The notes under the pieces were generated by a model. It did not search any database, was not told the DNA's origin, and saw only the letters and a list, made by a program, of their open reading frames with translations. The position numbers were made by a program, and so were the translations under genes. 16,038 bases of DNA from positions 1 through 16,038 of the forward strand of contig JWZX01001363.1 in NCBI GenBank assembly GCA_001275005.1. The letters run 5' to 3'. Each line of letters begins with the position of its first letter. Positions within the stretch are counted from its first letter, which is position 1. Source of the stretch: Chrysochromulina tobinii (taxonomy: Eukaryota > Haptophyta > Prymnesiales > Chrysochromulinaceae). Positions 1 through 7,097 of this stretch are shown here, in pieces.

Positions 1-1212
1 AAAGTCCTCGTCGACGCGGGTCGGCCATGGGAGGCGGCGGCGGCGGGGAGGATGCTGCCCAGCCTGGCCCGACTGCGCTGGGAGGGCTTCGAGGTGAATG
101 TGGCCGCGGTCCGCGGGGTGGATCTGGACGAGAGGGATGATGACGAGGACGAGTACGAGGACGAGAGTCCTCCGTTCCTTGGAGGCCCTGCCGAAACCGC
201 TCTCCTCAGCTGCATCGAGGGAGAGGGCGAGCCGCCGCTCGAGCTACTACTTGTAGCTGTCGCCTGCGCCGGCTCTGGCGAGGTTCGCGGCATACCTGTG
301 CAGATGATGCGCGACGACTCCGTCTCTGAGCTCGACCTGGAAGAGAGTAATATCGGCGTCGAAGGCGGCATGCTTCTTGCGTACCTCATGCCTGTCATGG
401 GCGGGCTGACGTCGCTCAACCTCTCGTCGAATGATATCGGAGGCTACTGGGATGACATCCGGGAGGAAATCGTCTCCACCCCTGAGGGGCCAAAAGCTAT
501 TGCAGACGCACTTTTGGTCAATGGTGGGCTGACAAGCATCGACGTCCGCCAAAACAGCATTGCGGGCGACGGCGCTGTGCAGCTCGCTGCTGCTGTCCTT
601 GGCAACCTCAACATCAATTTTTTCAATGAAATCCCAATCAAGGAGATGCGCGCCAACTCGCTCACGGAGCTGGACCTGAATGGGAAGTACGTCGGAGTCG
701 AGGGAGGCATGGTCGTTGCGGGTCTGATACCCGTCATGGGCGGGCTGACCAAAATATCACTCGCCAACAACGAGTTGGGGGAGGAGGGCACCAAGGCCAT
801 CTGCGAGGCACTCAAACAGAACAAACAGAACAAAATTCTCAAGGAGCTCAATTTGTCTGGCTTCATGGGAACCAATATCGGAGGGGCAGCAGGCGCCATG
901 CATGTGGCAGACATGCTTGGCGTCAACGGCGCGCTGACGGCCCTGGATTTGTCCTCTAACTGCCTCAAGGATGAGGGCGTAAGCGCAGTCTGCGCGGCTA
1001 TCCAGAGCAACAAGGAGACCAAGCTCGCGTCGCTCAACTTCTATTACAACGATATCGGTACAGTTGGAGCAAACGCTGTGGCGGCTATGGTAGCTGTCAC
1101 AGGCGCATTGACCGAGTGCAACCTCCAGTACAACCCTTGCATTGGCAAGAAAGGGGAGGCCTTGATTCGGAAGGCAATGCAAGGAAGGGCTGGGTTTAAG
1201 CTTCGTATCTGA
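1..1212 (+). CDS. Leucine-rich-repeat protein (RNI/NLRC-like LRRs), 5' partial
   Basis: The reading frame is open from base 1 and stops with TGA at 1210-1212. The first in-frame ATG is at 52, but the 17 codons before it read as plausible protein, so the true start probably lies outside the window. Numbering from that ATG (386 residues): an acidic Asp/Glu run lies at about 26-38, then eight or nine LRRs at about 90-375 with the pattern LxxLDLSxNxL/I and Gly-rich turns (for example LTALDLSSNCL near 294). Two LRR blocks, around 90-120 and 203-233, share GVEGGM and PVMGGLT at both protein and DNA level (about 358-409 and 697-748), showing internal duplication. A small KQNKQNK duplication lies near 256. 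No signal peptide or membrane segment is visible in the part present. LRRs of this type are protein-binding scaffolds; the partner cannot be read from sequence. The following gene converges on it from the other strand. Confidence 0.85.
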   Translation, partial: KVLVDAGRPWEAAAAGRMLPSLARLRWEGFEVNVAAVRGVDLDERDDDEDEYEDESPPFLGGPAETALLSCIEGEGEPPLELLLVAVACAGSGEVRGIPVQMMRDDSVSELDLEESNIGVEGGMLLAYLMPVMGGLTSLNLSSNDIGGYWDDIREEIVSTPEGPKAIADALLVNGGLTSIDVRQNSIAGDGAVQLAAAVLGNLNINFFNEIPIKEMRANSLTELDLNGKYVGVEGGMVVAGLIPVMGGLTKISLANNELGEEGTKAICEALKQNKQNKILKELNLSGFMGTNIGGAAGAMHVADMLGVNGALTALDLSSNCLKDEGVSAVCAAIQSNKETKLASLNFYYNDIGTVGANAVAAMVAVTGALTECNLQYNPCIGKKGEALIRKAMQGRAGFKLRI

Positions 1213-2021
1213 TATGAACAATTATTGAACGAGGTGGAGTCGGTGAGCTGCGGGCGCGCCATTCCTCCCGCCGCGCTTACCGCCGCCCCAGGGAGACCAC
1301 GATCTCCCCGCCACCCCGCCCTGCAGAGCAATCCCCGGGTACCGCTACCCCGTACCCGCTACTGTACCGCTCGCTTATAGTTTCAGAGAGCATGACGTTC
1401 GGCCGGTTCCCCCCTGGTCGTCGCACACCGTCCTACCGGGAGCAGCGTCTTGGCTGTTCAAAACGCAACGCGCCGTCGTTGCTGGCGTCCTCGCCTGTGG
1501 TCACATCCACGTTGGATGGCCGGGTGGCCGCGTAAGACACGCGCCTGCGCTCAAAACAGCGCTTTTTTCCGTCGCTGGCACTCTAAGGGTCCTCAAAAAC
1601 GAGTCCGGCGAGTCGGGTCGGACCACTCGGAGCGATCCGGGGGGGCCGTGATGCATGGGGAGTCGGACCTGGAGATACGATAGACATCGAGGTTCGAGTG
1701 CGTCGAGCGTTCGAGGTACCCTCTCGGCTCCGCCGCGGCTTCTCAGGCTCTCTACGGCTCGGCTGTGGTGTGTCTATGTGTGCACTGTCGACTGTCCACC
1801 GACCAGGCACACGCAAATTTTTCGTCGGTAACACGAAGTGCTACTGCGGGTAACACGATGGGTGCAATGGGCTGTACAGCACCCACATCTCGGGTCATTG
1901 CCGTCCACGTCGCGTCATCACAGTCTGCGCGCCCTCCTGTTCGCTGTTGTTGCCCAGTCGCGCCATCGGTAGGCCAAGGTCTCCCGCCCTGCCTGCCGGC
2001 CCTCGCTGATCGTGTATCTCT

Positions 2022-2120
2022 GTGTTCGGAGCACTCTCGCGTGCCCTCGTGGACTCGCGAGCGCTGTGTTGAGCACTCTTCGCGTCCTCTTGTGGACTCG
2101 CGAGCGCTGTCGCGAGCGCT
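2022..2120. repeat. ~44-bp direct tandem repeat, two copies plus a fragment
   Basis: Unit 1 (2022-2065) and unit 2 (2066-2108) both begin GTGTT, contain GAGCACTCT and end in GTGGACTCGCGAGCGCT. They differ by a few substitutions and a 1-bp length change. A partial copy of the end (GCGAGCGCT) follows to 2120. The repeat lies just downstream of the stop of the minus-strand gene, probably within its 3' untranslated region or the intergenic gap. Confidence 0.75.
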
Positions 2121-2140
2121 GAACGCCGGCGCTGACCTTC

Positions 2141-2170
2141 GGCACCGACCGGCACCGACGACCGGCACCG
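2141..2170. repeat. Short GGCACCGAC tandem repeat
   Basis: GGCACCGACC at 2141 is followed directly by GGCACCGACG at 2151, and after ACC by GGCACCGAT at 2164. This is a minor microsatellite-like repeat about 20 bp beyond the stop of the minus-strand gene. Confidence 0.6.
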
Positions 2171-2191
2171 ATCAGCGCCTGACCCCGGCGC

Positions 2192-5173
2192 TCAGCCGAA
2201 GCGTGCGAGCGCGGCGAATCGCTGGATTCCTCTCTGGAGCGCTTGGAGGCGCTCCTCGCTGATGCCCTCGAGCTCAAGGTCGGCCATCTCGCGTTGCCGC
2301 TCCTCCAGGCTGCCGTACATTTCGGTGAGCGTCGAGACAATCTCCTTGGCTGAGATCGCGGGAGGCGCATTCTCGGCGTCGGCTCCGGTGGGCGCGCCGG
2401 CGGCGTCGGCGGCGGCCGGCGCAGCACTGAGCGCAGCACGCGGCTTGAGGCCCCGAGCGAGCAGCTCCTCAATCCGGTCGGCGAGCGCTGCAGCGGCCGC
2501 TCGCTTTTCATCGACGAAGGCATCCCACATGGCATGCCACTCACGCAGGCGGCTCGACTCGGCCGGCGTGATCGCACACACAGGCACGGAGCACTCGGTT
2601 GGTGGCCAGGCCACCTGCCCGTGCGTCTGCAACACCTGTAGGTCGATCATGCCCGGAAGCTCCGCCGGGTGCTTCCCCTTGGGCCGCAGCCCGCGCATCG
2701 GCGGCCAGAGCGGCGCATTCTCCGGCAGCTCGGTCGGCGCGCGCGTCACGATCAACCCACGTGGCAGCGGCCCAAGCTTTCCCAGCGAGCCGTCAGCGAG
2801 GGTGACGAAGGCGCCTGCACTGGGCAGCTTGTGCTCGATGAAGGGCGACGTGCGCACGTCGTCGCCCTCCTGGTACAGCACGGCCACCACAGAGCCGTCG
2901 CGCACGATGATCTTGTAATTCAGCGCGGCGCCCGTCGCGTCCGGAGGGAAGGCGCAGCACTCCTCGTCATCGAGCGACGTGTCGGTGCCCGTCAGGTTGA
3001 GCACATCGACGGCCACCTCGTCGCGCAGGTCCGAAAAGTAGACTTGCACGATGTTGTGCGTGTCGGCGTCCACCTCCTGCGTATACAGCTCGACGGGCGT
3101 CTCGGAGAAGACTTGCTTCTGAGCGGCGGGCTCGGCGCGGCAGCGCACCGGCCCGTCGAGCCGGTGCTCCACGCGCAGGGCCGCGGCGCCCGCGGCGAAG
3201 GAGATGTCGTACTCGGCGAGCGAGAGTCCCTCGGGAAGGATCTGCACCGGTTCGATCGGCCCGCCGTGCTCGCCGCCCGCGTAGCGCACTACAAAGATGC
3301 GCTCGTTGGCGGCGCGCGTGGCGGCCTGCGCCTCGGCCTCCGAGAGCACCCGCACACGCGCGCCGAGGAGGCGCAGCGGAAGCTTGACCTCGGTCTGGCC
3401 ACGGCCCGAGCGCGAGAAGCCGTCGAGCGGATCGTCGGCCGCGGGCAGCATCGCGATGCCGTTCCGGTCGGAGAGCTTCTCGAGCGTCACGAGGATGCCC
3501 GACGAGACCGGCACCACTCCAACTGAGCGTGACGTCGACGGGCAGTTGGGCGCCCGCAACGGCGCGTCGAGCTGACCAAAATTGACCGCGCGGATGCGCG
3601 CGAGCGGGCCGGGCAGCATGTCCTGCGGCACGCGCGAGGACGCGGGCGGCCGGTGCTCGCACAGCCGGCACAGCTTGCCCACGAGCCTTCTCTCGAGCTC
3701 GACGCAGACCGAAGTGCCCGTCTCGTACGTCGGACGCAGCGCGGCGTCGCAGCTCTCGCGCAGCTTCTTGCGCTGGCCGAGCTGCTGCTCCTGCAGCCGG
3801 CGCTTGCGCTCCTCAAACTCGAGGTGCATGCGGCTCTGCTTCAGTCGCCACTCACCCTCCGCCTCGGTCTGTTGACGCTCCCACGCGACGATCTGATCGA
3901 TGAGCTCAGAGGGAAGTTCGAGGGCGCTCAGGATGGCGGCCTGCGTGGCCGCGACGGCGGCGACCACCTCGGCGGCCTGCCGCTCGTGCTCGAGGCTCTC
4001 GTCCGCCGCCGCCGCCCGCGCCACCAGCGCCGACGCGGCCGCGGCCGACGAGGCTGCCGCGCCGTTGTCGTGAGCCCGCGCGGCGATGGAGGCGCGGATC
4101 GCCGCCTCCTCGTCCTCCTCGTCCTCCTCGTCCTCCTCGTCCTCCTCGTCCTCCTCGTCCTCCTCGTCCTCGTCGTCCTCGTCGTCCTCGTCCTCGTCCC
4201 CCTCCTCACCCTCCTCGTCATCGCCCTCGTCCTCGTCGTCTTCCTCCTCCATCGCCACGTCCTCGTCCTCGTCCTCCTCGTCCTCGTCCGCGTCCGCCTC
4301 TTCTTCGTCCTCGTCCTCCTCTCGCCCCATCCGGTCGGTGCTCCCCTCGAGCTCCGCCGTGCCCGCCGCGCCCACCGCTTCAGCCCCTGGCGCCCCCGCG
4401 CTCTCCACGGCCGCGCCGGCCGGCGCAAGGCCCTGCGTGAGGCGCTGAAGCAGCGGCGAGACGAGCGGCATGTGCGGCAGCACCCACTGCAGCAAGTGCA
4501 GCGGCAGCAACAGCCGCGCCGCCGCCACGCGAAGCATCGGCAGCCCGAGTAGCGAGCGCAGCGTGGGCGCGGCTGGGGGGGCGACGACGGTGGACGCGAG
4601 CAGCTCGACCTCGTCCGTCTGTACCTCAGCCTCGAGCAGCTCCGAACGCTCCGCGCGGTCCGCGTCCGCCGTCGCCAGCGTGCGCTCAGTCTCGCGTAGC
4701 CGTCGCACGAGCGCCTCGCACACGCGCGTCGCCAGGTCGAGCTGCTGGTCGCGCTCTGCGAACAGCGGCGAAACGATGCGCGGGTGAGCTTAGAAAACAA
4801 GCGTCGAGCCAGGCAGGCAGCCAGGCACACGGGCAGCGCAGGGCTGGCAGGCGGCGCGGAGAGGAGAGCGGATGCAGCGCGCAAAGGTGCAGAGCCTTGT
4901 ACCTGCGAGCTTGCGTCCTTGGTCCTCGAGCGTCTTGAAGAGCGTGCTCATGACATCGTCGCACACTTGCGGGGCGGGCGGTGGCACTGGCGATCCACCG
5001 ACCCCATCAAAGAAAGCGCTGCTCCCACCGATGACCCCATCAAAGAAGGCGTTGGCTGCAGCGGCCACATCGCCTCCCGATCGGACGAGCAGCATCTTGA
5101 GACGGTCATCGGGCGGCCCTTCGCCGACGATGGAGCGCAGCATGTCCAGCATTTCGTCGTCAACCTGGCTCAT
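2192..5173 (-). CDS. Two-exon gene: UBA-like, coiled-coil, Glu/Asp-rich protein (~944 aa)
   Basis: Exon 1 runs 5173-4903 and exon 2 runs 4755-2192. The ATG at 5173 has the context GCCGCCATGA. Splicing at CAG/GTACAAG and TTCGCAG/AG joins the frames in phase 1 and gives about 944 residues. Residues 6-45 form a UBA-like helical unit (LRSIVG, then RSGGDVAAAANAFFDG), and AFFDGV is duplicated nearby. The splice junction continues a charged heptad-like coiled coil (about 75-135). Next come a hydrophobic Leu-rich stretch (148-205) and a nearly pure Glu/Asp tract (236-308). The tract ends in EEAAIRASIAARA, resembling a ubiquitin-interacting motif but with its key Ala and Ser changed. A second coiled coil lies at about 386-426, then a globular part with LCRLCEH and no domain I recognise. 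It shares a 112-bp divergent promoter with the gene at 5286. A ubiquitin-linked role is inferred only from the N-terminus and the UIM resemblance. Confidence 0.75.
4104..4330. repeat. 9-bp minisatellite encoding the Glu/Asp tract
   Basis: On the plus strand CCTCCTCGT is repeated perfectly seven times at 4105-4167, then decays into CCTCGTCGT and CCTCGTC variants to about 4330. It is in frame with the minus-strand gene, where each 9-mer gives an Asp/Glu triplet, so copy-number changes would alter the length of the acidic tract without breaking the frame. The long Ser-, Leu- and Arg-rich readings of other frames here are artefacts of this repeat. Confidence 0.9.
4756..4902 (-). other. Predicted spliceosomal intron (147 bp)
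   Basis: On the minus strand the donor is CTCGCAG/GTACAAG (G of GT at 4902) and the acceptor is GCTGTTCGCAG/AGCGCG (last intron base 4756). The branch-to-acceptor side contains a pyrimidine-rich run ending in TTTTCTAAG. Removing these bases fuses LFKTLEDQGRKLA to ERDQQLDLATRVCEALV, a continuous charged coiled coil, which strongly supports these exact sites. Without splicing, the exon 1 frame stops soon after the donor and the long frame lacks an ATG start. Confidence 0.75.
4995..5059. repeat. ~30-35-bp tandem duplication inside exon 1
   Basis: CCACCG, ACCCCATCAAAGAA and GCG occur in the same order in 4995-5024 and 5025-5059. In the minus-strand protein this produces two AFFDGV...GG units directly after the UBA-like helices. 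The duplication is in frame. Confidence 0.65.
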
Positions 5174-5217
5174 GGCGGCGGGCGGGATGATCGTTTAGGG
5201 ACGCCTCGACCCATCAT
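5170..5217 (-). promoter_or_regulatory. Upstream ORF of the minus-strand gene (15 codons)
   Basis: An ATG 44 nt upstream of the main ATG opens MMGRGVPKRSSRPPP and ends in TGA at 5172-5170. The stop overlaps the main start as ATGA. Such overlaps are known from termination-reinitiation in other systems. Whether this ATG is inside the transcript is unknown. Confidence 0.35.
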
Positions 5218-5285
5218 CGCGAAAGAAATCGCGTTTCCAAGATGGCGAGCGCTCCACTCGCCCCTCGCGCGACTCCTCGCTCGCG
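5174..5285. promoter_or_regulatory. Divergent (bidirectional) promoter region
   Basis: Only 112 bp separate the ATG at 5173 (-) from the ATG at 5286 (+), so the two genes must share regulatory DNA and short 5' untranslated regions. The segment is GC-rich, with no clear TATA box. It holds the palindrome-like pair ATCATCGCGA and TCGCGTTTCC, and an AAGATGGCG string at 5239-5247. That string matches the animal YY1 core, but it also simply holds an upstream ATG. Co-regulation of the pair is inferred from the spacing. Confidence 0.6.
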
Positions 5286-5289
5286 ATGA
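5242..5289 (+). promoter_or_regulatory. Upstream ORF of the plus-strand gene (15 codons)
   Basis: An ATG 44 nt upstream of the main start, in a strong context (A at -3, G at +4), opens MASAPLAPRATPRSR and ends in TGA at 5287-5289. The stop overlaps the main ATG at 5286 as ATGA. If transcribed it would limit or couple translation of the main frame. It mirrors the upstream ORF of the divergent neighbour in length, offset and overlap. Confidence 0.35.
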
Positions 5290-5801
5290 CGGCGCTGCGT
5301 GAATTATTGGGCCCCGATCCGCGCGAAGGAGACCTGCTTGAGCTCCTGCAACGCTCCAACATGGACGTCAACGCTGCTGCGGACACCTACTTTTTGGGAG
5401 GACACGCAGAAGGGGTGCCAGTTGCACGGCCCGTCTCGAAGCCGCAGGCTACCGTGGCCGCGCCGCCGCCGCCACCACCACTCGACCTCTTCCAGGTCCA
5501 GTGCCCCGCGGGCAAGTACGTGGGCGACGAAATCACCGTGAGCACACCATCGGGAAGGCGCTGCTGCTCGCGCCATCGCTTGAGCAATGTCGTGTACGTA
5601 CGGCAGCCGCCGCAGGTCGTCCACGTGGTCGATTCTCCATACGGGCCGTACGGCGGATACTACTTTCGCTCCGGCGGATACCCTTATGCGTACGGCTCGT
5701 TCGGCCGCTACTACGGACCACGCTACGGGTATGATCCGGTGGTCGGCATGGGCGTTGGGTTCCTCGGTGGGATGCTCGTCGCCGACGCGCTCTTCTGGTG
5801 A
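5286..5801 (+). CDS. UBA-like N-terminus, Gly/Tyr-rich protein (171 aa)
   Basis: The frame runs from ATG 5286, the first in-frame ATG after a stop at 5196, to TGA at 5799. Residues 1-39 form a UBA-like unit (LRELLG, then LLQRSNMDVNAAADTYF) that matches the N-terminus of the divergent neighbour in pattern. A Pro run follows at 60-65. FQVQCPAGKYVGDEITVSTPSG (69-90) resembles the short beta repeat FQV.VP.G...G common in algal proteins of unknown function, and VVYVRQPP (102-109) would be its last strand. The intervening residues 91-100 are unusual (see findings). A Gly/Tyr-rich stretch spans 118-150. The C-terminus VGMGVGFLGGMLVADALFW is a short hydrophobic Gly-rich segment that could associate with membrane or self-assemble. 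There is no signal peptide. Function is unknown; a ubiquitin link is suggested only by the N-terminal fold. Confidence 0.75.
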   Translation: MTALRELLGPDPREGDLLELLQRSNMDVNAAADTYFLGGHAEGVPVARPVSKPQATVAAPPPPPPLDLFQVQCPAGKYVGDEITVSTPSGRRCCSRHRLSNVVYVRQPPQVVHVVDSPYGPYGGYYFRSGGYPYAYGSFGRYYGPRYGYDPVVGMGVGFLGGMLVADALFW

Positions 5802-5937
5802 GGGCGTGAGGCGGCCCGGTCCGGAGCGCGGAGGAGGTCCGGAGGAGGAGCGCGTGATCCACACCACTACATTAACAGAAACTACGCTTACGCTGGACGT
5901 TGAACGCTAAACGCTAACGCCGCTCAAACGAGGTTAT
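5802..5937. other. 3' flank of the 171-aa gene
   Basis: This short non-coding stretch follows the stop. It contains GGAGGAGG-type purine runs and then AACGCTAAACGCTAACGCC, a loose ACGCTAA repeat at about 5902-5921. It is probably 3' untranslated sequence. Base composition drops to AT-richer sequence towards the hairpin array. Confidence 0.45.
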
Positions 5938-6270
5938 TGCTCAACACGGATCTAATTGTCACACCACATGCTCAACACGGACTTGCTAAGTCCGTGTTGA
6001 GCTAAGTCCGTGTTGAGCATATTCACAGCTCACTAAGTCCGTGTTGAGCATATGTTTTTTTTTCTCAACACGGACTTAGCAAGTGTGACTATTAATTCAC
6101 AGTTGCTAAGTCCGTGTTGAGCATATGTTTTTCGGTGCTCAACACGGACTTCTTGGTGTGAATGAGGATTAAGTCCGTGTTGAGCATGTTCACAGGATGG
6201 TTTTGTGAATCTGCTCAACACGGACTTGCAATTGTGCTCAACACGGACTTGCTAAGTCCGTGTTGAGCAT
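5938..6270. repeat. Array of inverted repeats: 12 arms of a 16-bp motif forming six stems
   Basis: The motif TGCTCAACACGGACTT (F) and its reverse complement (R) occur in the order F F R R R F R F R F F R. Arms start at 5938, 5969, 5988, 6004, 6035, 6064, 6108, 6136, 6171, 6212, 6235 and 6254. Every arm has a partner. 5970-5984 pairs with 5988-6002 (3-nt loop), nested inside 5938-5950 with 6007-6019. Then come 6033-6048 with 6064-6079, 6108-6123 with 6136-6151, 6171-6186 with 6212-6227, and 6235-6250 with 6254-6269. The third last stem has an additional inner TTCACA/TGTGAA stem. TTCACA-type strings recur between hairpins. The block is AT-richer than its surroundings and non-coding. It resembles a foldback or nested miniature transposable element, but no target-site duplication is obvious. 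Confidence 0.9.
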
Positions 6271-6300
6271 GCTTAAAAAAAATTCACAGACAAGCCCCCG

Positions 6301-6327
6301 TTTGGAATCTTTGGAATCTTTGGAATG
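6301..6327. repeat. TTTGGAATC tandem repeat, three copies
   Basis: TTTGGAATC occurs at 6301-6309 and 6310-6318, with TTTGGAATG at 6319-6327. It lies just beyond the hairpin array and may be part of the same insertion or its boundary. Confidence 0.85.
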
Positions 6328-6331
6328 TTAA

Positions 6332-7097
6332 GACCACTTCGCGCGCAACCATGTCCGCTGGCTCCGCTTGGCCTTGGTCGGGGGTGCTCTCGTGTCCCAC
6401 GGATCTCTTGTTCGCGTCATTCCTGCATCTGACGCGCGCGACATCATTATTGCCGTTGTTGTGCAGCGCCTCATCGTGCGCCGACGTGCGAATTCCCTGC
6501 GCACGTCATCGCAGTTCTGGTTGGCTGATTCACCGATCTCATGGACCTCAAGATCTGGTTATTCCCGGTGTGCATGGATCTCATCGATGATCTGGGGATG
6601 TGGATGATCCCACCTGCGTTTGGCGCTCGGCTTCGAAGTCACGAGGACTAGAGCACATTGTCACCTGTCATAGCTGCAGCGGAAACGTTCCATGAAGGCG
6701 GTCCATCCCATCCGGCATTCAGCGAGTCATCGGTTTCTACCGGTGGCAAGGCTCCCTCGGGTTCCGAGCGTGGGTCGATTGTGCTGAGGGGGGGAAGTGG
6801 CCAAAGGACTTCAGTCCGGAACGTTGCTTGCTGTGGTGTGCTCGGCGCCGTCGCTGTCCGTCGATCTAGTCAGCCTCCAGAGTGGGATCGGCGCGTGCTT
6901 TAGCTGCTATGGTAGGCGTTTCAAAAGAATGGCGTGCAGCAGTGACGAGCCAATCCTGGTGTCGCGTCACCTGCATGCGTTTCCCTCGAAAGGTGGCAAT
7001 CGTGACGGCTCTTCTCCTCTCCGCCCGCCACCCGCGCCGCTGGTTCGGCCGTCCGCTTGCGTACGACCTTGTCGTGGGCGACGGTGGCCATGGCTGA
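6332..7097 (+). pseudogene. Frame-broken coding remnants (possible F-box-like fragment)
   Basis: Several plus-strand segments read like real protein but sit in different frames or are split by stops. At 6332-6604 one frame gives 91 codons including ALVSHGSLVRVIPASDARD and SLRTSSQFWLADSP. At 6591-6692 the next frame gives DDPTCVWRSAS. At 6696-6866, same frame after a TGA, it gives FYRWQGSLGFRAWVDCAEGG and KWPKDFSPERCLLWC. At 6870-7094, after a TAG, it gives ALAAMVGVSKEWRAAVTSQSW, which resembles the second half of an F-box domain. One explanation is a decayed gene or transposon-carried gene with frameshifts; the other is a multi-exon gene whose splice sites I cannot fix. The fragments follow each other in one orientation, which favours a single former gene. 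The F-box reading is weak. Confidence 0.3.

Larger units (their letters stand above)
1213..2191. other. Convergent intergenic region
   Basis: This stretch lies between the stops of two convergent genes and presumably holds both 3' untranslated regions. The short ORFs on both strands have low-complexity, Arg/Ser-rich translations with no domain I recognise. It carries degenerate short repeats: three copies of a ~12-13-bp unit, GTACCGCTAC-like, at 1339-1375; a two-unit ~44-bp tandem repeat at 2022-2108; and GGCACCGAC copies at 2141-2170. I see no convincing tRNA or other RNA gene. Confidence 0.6.

Noticed and set aside
1688-1702. tRNA B-box-like string GGTTCGAGTG
   Set aside because: No acceptor, D-arm or anticodon-arm pairing can be drawn around it.
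2669-3526. Long plus-strand open frame opposite the minus-strand gene (285 codons), and similar frames at 2262-2918 and 3653-4552
   Set aside because: They are antisense shadows of a GC-rich coding exon. Their composition follows the codons of the minus-strand gene, and the Leu-, Ser- and Val-rich parts arise from the 9-bp repeat.
3928-4884. 318-codon minus-strand frame rich in Arg and Thr
   Set aside because: It overlaps the main exon and intron, and is Arg/Thr-rich because it reads the GAG/GAC repeat out of frame. The spliced frame is better supported.
5239-5247. YY1 binding site AAGATGGCG
   Set aside because: YY1 is an animal factor. In an alga-like genome the match is probably just the upstream ATG in a strong start context.
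5938-6270. CRISPR array
   Set aside because: The repeats alternate in orientation, spacers are irregular and very short, and the context is eukaryotic.
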